From Candidatus Firestonebacteria bacterium RIFOXYD2_FULL_39_29 (GTDB lineage Bacteria; Oederibacteriota; D2-FULL-39-29): a stretch of 63,311 bases of DNA. Location of the stretch: positions 1 to 63,311 of the forward strand of contig MFGV01000086.1 of the NCBI GenBank assembly GCA_001778375.1. Reading direction: 5' to 3'. The notes under the pieces are model-generated. The model made no database searches. It was not told where the DNA came from and saw only the letters and a list, made by a program, of their open reading frames with translations. Of this stretch, positions 34,053-41,363 are shown one piece after another. Both the position numbers and the translations under genes were made by a program. Every line of letters begins with the position of its first letter. Within the stretch, counting starts at the first letter, position 1.

Positions 34053-35183
34053 ATGAACGGTAGAGAAAGATTTAATGCGGTAACACACTTTAAATCATTT
34101 GACAGGGTGTTTAATAGGGAGTTTGGCTGGTGGGATGAAGTTTTTCCCGAGTGGCACGAAAATGGCCTTCCTAAAGAAGTTAATAATGATTACAAAGGAG
34201 ATCTGTTTTTTAAGTTTGATAAGTATGAAGAATCCGGTATAAGCCGCGGTTTAGTACCTTCTTTTGAGTGGAAAGTAATAGAAGAAGACAAAGATTATAA
34301 AATAATTATTGACGGGGAAGGTGTAACTAAGAAAATGTTCCAAAGCGGGGCCTCAAGTATTCCTCATTTTCTGGATTATTCCCTAAAAGATCGGGAATCA
34401 TGGAAGGAATTCAAAAGAAGGCTGGCACCGGGAATGCACAGGTATCCGAAAGATTGGAAAGAACGTGTAAAGAAGTGGAATGATCCCAAAAGAGATTATC
34501 CTGTAGGTATAAATGGGGGTTCCATAATCGGAGATCCCAGGGACTGGATAGGTTTTGAAAATACCGCATTAATGTTTTATGATGATCCGGTTCTTATGGA
34601 AGAGATTATTACAACCATGGCAGATTTGATAGTGGGTACTATTGAACCGGCGCTCAAAGAAGTAAAATTTGATTACGCTTACATGTGGGAGGATATTGCT
34701 TTCAAGAACGGACCTATGATATCTCCGGAAATGTTCAAAAAATTCTGTGTTCCCCAGTATAAAAGAATTACCTCTCTACTTCGTAAGTATGGCGTGGATG
34801 TTATATGGCTGGATTGTGACGGAGATATTAATTCTATCGTGCATTTGTTTTTGGAAGGAGGAGTTAACGGGATGTTTCCTCTTGAAGTTGCCTGCAAAAC
34901 AGACCCGGTTGAATTAAGAAAGAAATTTGGAAAAGAGGTCCTTCTCTTTGGCGGTGTTAATAAAAGAGAACTGGCTAAGGACAAAAAAGCAATTGACGCA
35001 GAAATTGAAAAGCTCCGGCCCATTGTGGAAGGAGGAGGGTATATTCCTCATGTGGATCACAGATGTCCTCCGGATGTCTCCTATGAAAATTATCTGTATT
35101 ATTTGAAAAGAAAAAAAGAAGTTTTTAATATAAAAGACTGGGATCTGGAGCCGGTAATAAAGACCTTTCAAAATAGAGTTTAG
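34053..35183 (+). CDS. Uroporphyrinogen decarboxylase (URO-D) family protein
   Basis: A 376-residue TIM-barrel protein of the URO-D superfamily, which includes HemE and corrinoid methyltransferases such as MtaA and CmuA. The N-terminus MNGRERFNAVTHFKSFDRV, MISPEMFKKFCVPQYKRI and the C-terminal GGYIPHVDHRCPPDVSYENY are characteristic of the broad non-HemE group. It is too divergent for HemE, whose N-terminal tetrapyrrole motif is absent. A methyl transfer role would fit the RACo-like activator at 11793, but is unproven. AAAGGAG precedes the ATG; queF follows after 12 nt. Confidence 0.8.
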   Translation: MNGRERFNAVTHFKSFDRVFNREFGWWDEVFPEWHENGLPKEVNNDYKGDLFFKFDKYEESGISRGLVPSFEWKVIEEDKDYKIIIDGEGVTKKMFQSGASSIPHFLDYSLKDRESWKEFKRRLAPGMHRYPKDWKERVKKWNDPKRDYPVGINGGSIIGDPRDWIGFENTALMFYDDPVLMEEIITTMADLIVGTIEPALKEVKFDYAYMWEDIAFKNGPMISPEMFKKFCVPQYKRITSLLRKYGVDVIWLDCDGDINSIVHLFLEGGVNGMFPLEVACKTDPVELRKKFGKEVLLFGGVNKRELAKDKKAIDAEIEKLRPIVEGGGYIPHVDHRCPPDVSYENYLYYLKRKKEVFNIKDWDLEPVIKTFQNRV

Positions 35184-35195
35184 ACGGAGTATTAA

Positions 35196-35588
35196 ATGAA
35201 AAGACAATATACGGATAAACATGCGATTGCCGGTATTAATACAGTAATGCCGGAACTTGAGACTTTTCCGAATCAATATAAGAATTATATTATTACAATA
35301 GATATTCCGGAGTATTCTTCCATTTGTCCTAAATCGGGACTTCCGGATTGCGGCAAACTGGTTATCAGGTATATTCCTGATAAAAAATGCATGGAACTTA
35401 AATCTCTTAAGTATTATATTCTTGCTTTCAGAAATCTTGGAATATTTTATGAGAATGCGACAAATAAGATATTTTCTGATTTTATTAAAGCCGTAAAACC
35501 AAAAGGTGCATATATAAAAGGCGATTTTACTCCGCGCGGCGGGATTTCCACGAGCGTCGAGGTATTTTATGGAAAGCCGGTTAAATAA
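35196..35588 (+). CDS. queF: NADPH-dependent preQ0 reductase
   Basis: Reduces 7-cyano-7-deazaguanine (preQ0) to preQ1 in queuosine biosynthesis. This is the short, single-domain form (130 residues). The active-site block EYSSICPKSGLPDCG holds the catalytic Cys and Asp, CMELKSLKYYILAFRN is the QueF signature, and PRGGISTSVEV closes the fold. The queC, queD and queE genes are not in the window. Confidence 0.93.
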   Translation: MKRQYTDKHAIAGINTVMPELETFPNQYKNYIITIDIPEYSSICPKSGLPDCGKLVIRYIPDKKCMELKSLKYYILAFRNLGIFYENATNKIFSDFIKAVKPKGAYIKGDFTPRGGISTSVEVFYGKPVK

Positions 35589-35647
35589 GCCTAAAGTAAT
35601 ATTTGTCAATTCAAAGCCTGCTATTTTTCTGTTTTAAGGAGAGTTGC

Positions 35648-36664
35648 ATGAAGCCCGGAAGAATGAGTTTTAATGAAAATCCTTATGATATCCCTTTAGT
35701 AGTTAAAAACAAGATTATTGGTGAGTTCAAAAAGATACCATTCAACAGGTATCCGTCCCAGGATGTAAAAAATAGATTAATTGAAGTAATAGCTGGAAAC
35801 AATAAAGTAAAACCCGAAAATATAGTTTTGGGGAATGGTTCGGATGATTTAATATTAAATATAACGTTAATGTTCGTGAAAAACAAGCGGCCTGTAATGT
35901 GGTTCCCGCCTTCTTTCTATATTTATCCGAGTTTGGCGGATGCAGCAGGCGTTAAATCAATAGATGTACCTTTAAATCCTGATGATTTTGAGATTGATCT
36001 GGAGAAAACCCTGGTATTGATCAAGAAAAGAAGACCGTCTGTCATTTACATCAGTAACCCCAATAATCCTACTGCAAATTGTTTTAAAAAAAGCACAATA
36101 CTTTCTATTTTAAAGAACAGTAAAAATTCTATTGTTGTAATAGACGAAGCTTACTATGAATTTAGTAAAGTCACCTTCCTGCCTTATATTAAGAAGTACA
36201 AGAACCTGGTGATCATAAGGACTTTTTCCAAGGGAATGTCAATGGCTGGATTAAGACTGGGATATATATTGGGGGATAAGGCATTAATAGAATATATTGC
36301 AAATAGAAAACTCCCGTTCAATGTTGATTCTTTGACTTTAACTGCAGGTTTGATTGTTGCTAAAAATATAAATATCTTTAATAAAATCCGGAAACAAATA
36401 GTTGCGGAAAGAAATAAATTAATTAAAGAACTAAAGAAGATTAAAGGCGTTAAAGTATTCAGATCAGATGCTAATTTTATCCTGTTTAAGACATCTTTAG
36501 AAGGTAAAGAAGTATATGATTATTTATATCAAAAAGGAATTAATGCAAGAAGGTTTAACGGAGATATAGGGTTGGAAAATGCTATTCGACTTACGGTCGG
36601 CAAACCGTTTGAAAATGTATTATTTCTAAAGGTTTTGAAAGAAAAATTCCCGGATAGGGAATAA
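35648..36664 (+). CDS. hisC: Histidinol-phosphate aminotransferase-like enzyme
   Basis: Fold type I PLP aminotransferase of the HisC/CobD group, 338 residues. AAGGAGAG (35635-35642) marks this ATG rather than an upstream in-frame one. Motifs: MSFNENPYDIP, VLGNGSDDLI, SNPNNPTAN, VIDEAYYEF and the PLP lysine in RTFSKGMSMAGLRLGY. It could serve histidine synthesis or, as in CobD relatives, decarboxylate threonine phosphate for cobalamin; no other his or cob gene is adjacent, so the assignment rests on similarity only. Confidence 0.8.
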   Translation: MKPGRMSFNENPYDIPLVVKNKIIGEFKKIPFNRYPSQDVKNRLIEVIAGNNKVKPENIVLGNGSDDLILNITLMFVKNKRPVMWFPPSFYIYPSLADAAGVKSIDVPLNPDDFEIDLEKTLVLIKKRRPSVIYISNPNNPTANCFKKSTILSILKNSKNSIVVIDEAYYEFSKVTFLPYIKKYKNLVIIRTFSKGMSMAGLRLGYILGDKALIEYIANRKLPFNVDSLTLTAGLIVAKNINIFNKIRKQIVAERNKLIKELKKIKGVKVFRSDANFILFKTSLEGKEVYDYLYQKGINARRFNGDIGLENAIRLTVGKPFENVLFLKVLKEKFPDRE

Positions 36665-36680
36665 AAAGGAGGAAACGGAA

Positions 36681-37493
36681 ATGAGAAAACTGGTAATAGT
36701 ATTTTGTTTTATTTTTGCAGCAAGTTTGCATGCAAAAGTAATGCTGCACAGTACATTTGACAGTGCTGCTGCAATAAATAAACCCGCAGCAGCTTCCTGC
36801 AAGAATGCTTTGTCTGTGTGGACGGCGGGTGAAGGTAAGATCGCTTTTGAGGACGGAATGTTCGGAAAAGCAGCAAGATTACACGGTAAGGATAAAAATA
36901 TTGAAATCCTTAAAATTAATTCTATGGCCGTTGATTTTACCAACAGCGGTAGAATAGATTTTTGGTTAAAATTCAATGAGGATCCGCATAAAATAAAAGA
37001 TGGCAGTTACTTTTATATTCTTTGTGATATCTCAGAATCCCGGAATTTTAAGATGGGAGTTTCCGGGTTGGGGGATGATCAAGCTCAATTAACTTTATGG
37101 CTCGGGGCAAGCGAAAGAGGTTCTGATAAACAGCTGTATAATATAGCATCAGATGTTAAGGAGCCGCGTGTATTTTTAAAGATAAAACCCGGAGAATGGC
37201 ACAGGTATACAATAATATGGATAAAAAATGCGGAGAAAGATGATGAATTAAAAACTTACATTGACGGAGAAACAGTTGAGGGCAGCTCAAGAGGCGCGAG
37301 GTTAACGGATGTTACGGGAAAATTGCCAAGCGGGATTGCGGAAGAAAAATGGTCGGATATTCATATAGGCGGCAATAAAGAAGGCAGCGATACGGGTGAT
37401 TTTTCAATTGATGAGTTATGGATATTTAACGATCCGAATGATTCCCCGGAAAAAAACGGATTAGCCGTACCGGAAAACATGAAAATTAAATAG
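36681..37493 (+). CDS. Secreted LamG/concanavalin-like jelly-roll protein
   Basis: A 270-residue protein with a signal peptide (KLVIVFCFIFAASLHA). The mature part resembles a LamG-type beta-sandwich: MLHSTFDSAAA at the start, FGKAARLHGKDK, RIDFWLKFNED, PGEWHRYTIIW, LKTYIDGETV and FSIDELWIFND, the last being the usual final strand. Such domains bind sugars or cell-surface ligands. No catalytic or anchoring part is seen, so it may be periplasmic or released. AGGAGG precedes the ATG, and a terminator follows the gene. Confidence 0.75.
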   Translation: MRKLVIVFCFIFAASLHAKVMLHSTFDSAAAINKPAAASCKNALSVWTAGEGKIAFEDGMFGKAARLHGKDKNIEILKINSMAVDFTNSGRIDFWLKFNEDPHKIKDGSYFYILCDISESRNFKMGVSGLGDDQAQLTLWLGASERGSDKQLYNIASDVKEPRVFLKIKPGEWHRYTIIWIKNAEKDDELKTYIDGETVEGSSRGARLTDVTGKLPSGIAEEKWSDIHIGGNKEGSDTGDFSIDELWIFNDPNDSPEKNGLAVPENMKIK

Positions 37494-37530
37494 AATGTAA
37501 CATAACAAAAACCGGCAGAAAAACCTAAAG

Positions 37531-37569
37531 AAGCCCCATGTCGCCAAAATGGCAGCATGGGGCTTTATT
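37531..37569 (+). terminator. Strong hairpin terminator after the LamG-like gene
   Basis: AAGCCCCATG (37531-37540) pairs with CATGGGGCTT (37556-37565), with an inner GCCA/TGGC stem, followed by TATTG. The stem is long; the U-tract is short. Confidence 0.7.
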
Positions 37570-37575
37570 GTGCAG

Positions 37576-37647
37576 GCGGTTTTGAAAACCACTGGCAGCC
37601 TGTCCGCCAATTGTTTAGGAGGATAAGCCCGTGGATGAAAAAACCGC
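37576..37647 (+). repeat. Structured element, hairpin 1 only, copy 3
   Basis: GCGGTTTT (37576-37583) pairs perfectly with AAAACCGC (37640-37647). Inside are GAAAA-CCAC and GTGG-ATGAA, as in copies 1 and 2. The tetraloop is replaced by a 38-nt module (cagcctgtccgccaattgtt, then taggaggataa) that recurs inverted at 32211-32238. No clear second hairpin follows. Confidence 0.65.
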
Positions 37648-37725
37648 GTATAATAAATAGGCTCCGCTCACAAGAGGATTCCAAAGGAGGATACTCCTTT
37701 TCTAAACAAAACACAAATTGAAAGA

Positions 37726-38262
37726 TTATATTTCTGACGGGGAGAGCGTTATATTCAGGTTTTGTTTTCCTTCCACTTTTGACAGCTCATCTTTAAGTTT
37801 GCTTATGGGTAAACTCGCAGGTACTGTCATTTTGATATACATATGAAATACAGGGGTGCCGGAGACAGGAGCATTTCCCACACCGGTTTCCATACTTTCT
37901 ACGTTAATCCTGTTTTTGTGCAAGACTCCTGTGATTTCATTTACAATTCCGGGATGATCCATCCCGAAGGCTTCAAGTTTATACGGGATTGAGGCTTCTT
38001 TACGGTGTACCGTTGGAGCTTTGGTGTCTTTTAAAAGTGTAGTAAGACCGACTGAACTTTCCAGACTCTTAATATCGGCTTTTACTTTTTCTATGGAGTT
38101 GAGTGCTCCGGAAAAAAGCATGACGAGCGCGAAATCCTCGCCCAAAACGGACATTTTGCTGTCTTCTAAATTACAGCCCCGCTCGGTAAGAAAAGCCGAG
38201 ACCGTATTTACAATGCCCGGCTTATCCGGACCTATCGCGAGAAGCACCTTGTAAAATATCAT
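37726..38262 (-). CDS. Double-ACT-domain protein (GcvR-like)
   Basis: 178 residues forming two ACT domains: LLAIGPDKPGIVNTVSAFLTE (split at KPG) and LEAFGMDHPGIVNEITGVLHK. This is the layout of GcvR, a regulator of glycine cleavage, and of related amino-acid-binding regulators. It has no DNA-binding domain and probably acts through a partner. The ATG at 38262 is 7 nt from a TATAAT box with a perfect TTGACA 17 nt further up, so the message is predicted to be leaderless and this start is favoured over upstream ones. Confidence 0.85.
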   Translation of the reverse strand: MIFYKVLLAIGPDKPGIVNTVSAFLTERGCNLEDSKMSVLGEDFALVMLFSGALNSIEKVKADIKSLESSVGLTTLLKDTKAPTVHRKEASIPYKLEAFGMDHPGIVNEITGVLHKNRINVESMETGVGNAPVSGTPVFHMYIKMTVPASLPISKLKDELSKVEGKQNLNITLSPSEI

Positions 38263-38269
38263 TAAATAG

Positions 38270-38298
38270 ATTATATTATATATGTTAATCCGTGTCAA
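38270..38298 (-). promoter_or_regulatory. Consensus promoter TTGACA-17-TATAAT, leaderless start
   Basis: On the minus strand TTGACA (38298-38293) and TATAAT (38275-38270) are 17 nt apart, and the ATG begins 7 nt after the -10 box. This is the cleanest case of a leaderless promoter in the window. Confidence 0.75.
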
Positions 38299-38317
38299 AC
38301 TAAAATATGGAGGAAGC

Positions 38318-38707
38318 ATGAATATAAAAAGCTTAAGAACAAGTATGATAGTTGCCTTATTCTTGGTATCGCTCGGGGGATTTTTGCTCCATCTCAGGAT
38401 ACATCATTTGGATAATCCGGCGAATTTTATTCCGTTTTTATGCGGACTTATCAGCATGACAGTGGTTATTGTAATGTTTATGTATAAAAAAACCGCAGCT
38501 TATGCTTATTTGATAAACGGGATTATTGTAGTTCTTGGCACAATTACAATGGCTCATTTCTCCTATGTTCATTTTACAGCCCCATTTTTTATCGGAAAAA
38601 TATTTCTCAACACCTTGTTTGCCGATATTGCCATTCTAATCGGAAAATTCTTCCTTTCAAAAGCTATTTACGAAAGCTACTTCATTAAAGAGCCGGAGGT
38701 AATATGA
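38318..38707 (+). CDS. Small four-helix membrane protein of unknown function
   Basis: 129 residues, four predicted membrane segments (IVALFLVSLGGFLLHL, FIPFLCGLISMTVVIVMFM, YLINGIIVVLGTITMAHFSY and FADIAILIGKFFLS). GGAGGA (38309-38314) selects this ATG. His residues cluster in LLHLRIHHLDNP and AHFSYVHF, which might bind heme or metal. I do not recognise the family. The stop overlaps the start of a 35-residue membrane protein, so both are probably made together. Confidence 0.65.
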   Translation: MNIKSLRTSMIVALFLVSLGGFLLHLRIHHLDNPANFIPFLCGLISMTVVIVMFMYKKTAAYAYLINGIIVVLGTITMAHFSYVHFTAPFFIGKIFLNTLFADIAILIGKFFLSKAIYESYFIKEPEVI

Positions 38708-38811
38708 AGATACCTGCAAATTTTAAATATCTAACTCTGGGCTGGTGGCTGGTTCACCTTCTCGGCATGTCCGCTGCATATGTGCTAGGCGCAATACTGT
38801 GGAAAAAATAA
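38704..38811 (+). CDS. 35-aa membrane protein with GWWxxH motif, paralog 1
   Basis: A frame overlapping the previous stop (ATGA), with GGAGGT at 38695-38700. The product has a short polar start (MKIPANFKY), then LGWWLVHLLGMSAAYVLGAILW and ends KK: one membrane helix, topology likely N-out by charge. It shares GWW-(I/L)-H and overall size with the second tiny protein at 38934. No family recognised; its His in the membrane face could be a cofactor ligand. Confidence 0.6.
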   Translation: MKIPANFKYLTLGWWLVHLLGMSAAYVLGAILWKK

Positions 38812-38856
38812 AAACAGGTTCTAGGCGCTGGGTTTGCATTTGGAGCTATTGAATTA

Positions 38857-38912
38857 AATAATACCACATTAATGCAAAACGTTAGTAACGTGATAACGTG
38901 TAACGTTTTAAC
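38857..38912 (+). repeat. 'acgtta' family half-element, copy G
   Basis: This 56-nt stretch (aataataccacattaatgca, then aaacgttagtaacgtgataa, then cgtgtaacgttttaac) matches the right arm of copy C at 10235-10292 with few changes. No left arm is visible. It lies between the two tiny membrane-protein genes. Confidence 0.65.
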
Positions 38913-38933
38913 GGTATATAATAAGGAGAGTTT

Positions 38934-39029
38934 ATGTTTAGATTTTTCTTTCCAAAGACAGGCTGGTGGATACTTCACGTAATAGCAATAGTTTTCATGT
39001 TCTGGCTCGGACATGCGGTTAAATTCTAA
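38934..39029 (+). CDS. 31-aa membrane protein with GWWxxH motif, paralog 2
   Basis: AAGGAGAG (38923-38930) stands 3 nt before the ATG. The product is MFRFFFPKTGWWILHVIAIV, continuing FMFWLGHAVKF: a single hydrophobic helix with the GWW(I/L)xH motif shared with the neighbour at 38704 and a second His near the other end of the helix. The strong ribosome site and paralogy support a real gene despite its size. Confidence 0.6.
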   Translation: MFRFFFPKTGWWILHVIAIVFMFWLGHAVKF

Positions 39030-39034
39030 AAGAC

Positions 39035-39075
39035 ATTTACGATTTAATGTGGGCGGATGAAGGACTCCGCCGGTA
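39035..39075 (+). repeat. Intergenic repeat with GGCGGA/TCCGCC hairpin, copy H3
   Basis: The words atttacgatttaatgtg are followed by GGCGGA-tgaaggac-TCCGCC. Copies H1 and H2 have GGCAG/CTGCC at this place, so the stem has changed on both sides and stays paired. Confidence 0.6.
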
Positions 39076-39098
39076 ATTGTTAAGTGAGGAAAAATAAT

Positions 39099-39662
39099 AT
39101 GTTAAAGAATATTCTACTTGCAACAGTTTGTGTTTTTATATTTTCCGGGTGCTATTATACTATTGAACCGATATATACGGCGAAAGACATAATCAGTGAT
39201 GATGCTATACTGGGTAAATGGGGTGATCCAAAAACTAAGGTAAGATGGACATTCACTAAGGACGAAAAAAACAAATATAATGCTCAATATCTTGGTAATG
39301 ATGGAATTGAAAGTGCTTTTGAAATCACACTTGTTAAGTTAGGAAAATTTAAATACTTGGATATGTTTGTGGATAATAAAAAACCAGAGAATAAAAATGG
39401 GGAATATAAGGCGTTACTTCTTGGATGTCATTTTTATATTAGATACACCGTGGACAATGACCGGTTTACGTTTGTTAATTATGCTCTTGGTTGGATTGAA
39501 AAGAAATTAAAGGATAAGGAATTAGACCTTCATTATTTTAAAAGAGACGCAGGGTATTATTTTTCAGATTCAACCGAAAGCCTTCAAAAAGTGATTATTT
39601 CTCTGGAAGACACCAAAGAAGCGTTTGCGAAAGATCCTCAAGTTCTGGAAAAAATAAAGTAG
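39099..39662 (+). CDS. Predicted lipoprotein of unknown function
   Basis: 187 residues. The start is set by GAGG at 39085-39088; an upstream GTG would overlap it. The lipoprotein signal is LLATVCVFIFSGC-YY. The mature part begins with DDAILGKWGDPKTKVRWTFTK, resembling lipocalin-like or META-type small beta domains that open with 'GxW', but I cannot name the family. It is followed after 29 nt by another envelope gene with the same low GC, and the pair may be one transcript. Confidence 0.65.
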   Translation: MLKNILLATVCVFIFSGCYYTIEPIYTAKDIISDDAILGKWGDPKTKVRWTFTKDEKNKYNAQYLGNDGIESAFEITLVKLGKFKYLDMFVDNKKPENKNGEYKALLLGCHFYIRYTVDNDRFTFVNYALGWIEKKLKDKELDLHYFKRDAGYYFSDSTESLQKVIISLEDTKEAFAKDPQVLEKIK

Positions 39663-39691
39663 ATTGTGAAACTATAGTAAAGGGAAAGACA

Positions 39692-40744
39692 ATGAAAAAG
39701 CTGATTAAAATATCAAAGACTGCGAGTATATTGATTCGTGTTGTCTATTGTTTTGTAGTTGTCGGTTTAATTATTATTTTTATTTGGTCTGATACCAATT
39801 CGGTGACTATAAAAATAAGAAGCAACATCAATAGTACTTTAAATAACATGTTGTATTCTTTATTTAATAATCCGTATGTCAAAGTGTATTATGGTAAAGG
39901 GACAGAGAAAAAAATAAATATAATTAAAACGACTTGGAATATTGATAAAAAGATAAGACTATGTAAAGAGGTATATGAGAATAAAGAAAAAGAAAATTGG
40001 TGTGAAGGTATGGCTCCGGTAAAGGGATCGGAAATAATAGATATGTTGATTAAGCTAAATATTGAAAAAAATATAAATATTTCTTTGGACAAATTGATTA
40101 AAAAAATAAGTTTTAATGATGTAGTAGATAAAAGTATAAATAATGCTGAGATAAAAAAAGAAGTAGATTTGGATGGCGATGGAAAAAATGAAATATTTTA
40201 TATGCTCGGAAATGAAAATAATATTGTTTTAACAGAGCAGAAAGGGAAAGTATATTATCTTAATTTTGGTACTTTCATTTGTACCAAATTTATAGACGTT
40301 CTTAAAATTAAAGATACAAAAAGGAGCGTTGCGTTAATACTTTCTACAGGGACAAATGGTTTGAACAGTGAGTTAATGTATTTGATTGGGCTGAAAAATG
40401 GAAAACCCGAAATAACTTTTTGTACTGCTGAAAGTTATAAATGCGAATTAATAGATCTTGATAAAGATGGCGTTAATGAAATATTATGCAGCAGTAAACA
40501 GATAATATATGGTTCTTCATGGCCTATAATATATAAATGGAATGGAGAAACATTTATCGATTCTTCACTTAATTTTCCGGAAATACTTAAAGATTCCTAT
40601 AGCGGTTGGCTTGGTAACAAAGCAATCAATAACTTAAACAAGTATTTAGTTTTGCAATCTAAAGAATATAGACTGTTCTGGGAGCAAAATCTATTACCCT
40701 TATATAAGAAATATAACAAATCAGAAAGTAAAAACATTAAATAG
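39692..40744 (+). CDS. Membrane-anchored protein with DxDxDG repeats
   Basis: 350 residues, very AT-rich compared with the operons around it. One N-terminal membrane segment (ILIRVVYCFVVVGLIIIFIW) is followed by an extracytoplasmic part. Two calcium-loop-like motifs, VDLDGDGKNEIFY and IDLDKDGVNEILC, resemble FG-GAP/VCBS propeller repeats. No overall family is recognised. Base composition suggests a recently acquired or fast-evolving gene. Confidence 0.6.
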   Translation: MKKLIKISKTASILIRVVYCFVVVGLIIIFIWSDTNSVTIKIRSNINSTLNNMLYSLFNNPYVKVYYGKGTEKKINIIKTTWNIDKKIRLCKEVYENKEKENWCEGMAPVKGSEIIDMLIKLNIEKNINISLDKLIKKISFNDVVDKSINNAEIKKEVDLDGDGKNEIFYMLGNENNIVLTEQKGKVYYLNFGTFICTKFIDVLKIKDTKRSVALILSTGTNGLNSELMYLIGLKNGKPEITFCTAESYKCELIDLDKDGVNEILCSSKQIIYGSSWPIIYKWNGETFIDSSLNFPEILKDSYSGWLGNKAINNLNKYLVLQSKEYRLFWEQNLLPLYKKYNKSESKNIK

Positions 40745-40865
40745 TTGATATTTAACTAAAATGCTCTAATCTGTGTCATCTTACTTTCAATCCGTGTCAT
40801 CAGGCTTAAAATCTTAATACATCATATTCTATCTGACTTATTAGGATTTAAGCCAGATATTCATA

Positions 40866-40894
40866 TTGTTTTTTCAGTCAAAGTAATATATAAT
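40866..40894 (+). promoter_or_regulatory. Promoter TTGTTT-17-TATAAT, leaderless nrdR
   Basis: TTGTTT (40866-40871) and TATAAT (40889-40894) are 17 nt apart, with the ATG of nrdR 6 nt after the -10 box and no ribosome site, predicting a leaderless message. Confidence 0.6.
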
Positions 40895-40900
40895 ATTAAC

Positions 40901-41350
40901 ATGAAATGTCCTTTTTGTAATTTTAGAAATGATAAAGTTCTTGATTCGCGTGAGAGTAAGGACGGCAAGTCGGTTAGACGGCGCCGTGAGTGCCTTAAAT
41001 GCTCAAAGCGTTTCACCACTTATGAACAAGTAGAACAAATAATGCCTGTGGTTGTCAAAAAAGACGGCAGGCGTGAGACTTTTGACAGGTTCAAAATATT
41101 AAATGGTATAAAAAAGGCTTGTGAAAAACGGCCTGTTTCTATGGCTGCAATGGAAAATGTTGTTCAGGAAATAGAAAAAGAAGTGCATAATCGCATGGAC
41201 AAAGAGATTAACGGTAAAGATTTGGGTGATCTGGTTATGGTTCAGCTAAAAAAACTCGATCATGTCGCTTATGTCCGTTTTGCTTCGGTCTATCGGCAGT
41301 TTAAAGATATTGGCGAGTTTGTTGACGAAATAAAGAAATTACTGGGGTAA
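40901..41350 (+). CDS. nrdR: Transcriptional repressor NrdR
   Basis: 149-residue repressor of ribonucleotide reductase genes. The N-terminal zinc ribbon has CPFC (3-6) and CLKC with VRRRRECLKCSKRFTTYE. An ATP-cone follows (VVVKKDGRRETFDRFKILNGI) and senses ATP/dATP. The C-terminus RQFKDIGEFVDEI is typical. It heads a run leading into the pilus motor genes with a 13-nt gap. No ribonucleotide reductase gene or NrdR boxes are in the window. Confidence 0.97.
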   Translation: MKCPFCNFRNDKVLDSRESKDGKSVRRRRECLKCSKRFTTYEQVEQIMPVVVKKDGRRETFDRFKILNGIKKACEKRPVSMAAMENVVQEIEKEVHNRMDKEINGKDLGDLVMVQLKKLDHVAYVRFASVYRQFKDIGEFVDEIKKLLG

Positions 41351-41363
41351 AGGGGGTTGACTT

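Noticed and set aside
34053-35183. Calling the URO-D family gene hemE
   Set aside because: The tetrapyrrole-binding N-terminal motif of HemE is absent and the sequence fits the broad non-HemE group better; no heme gene is adjacent.
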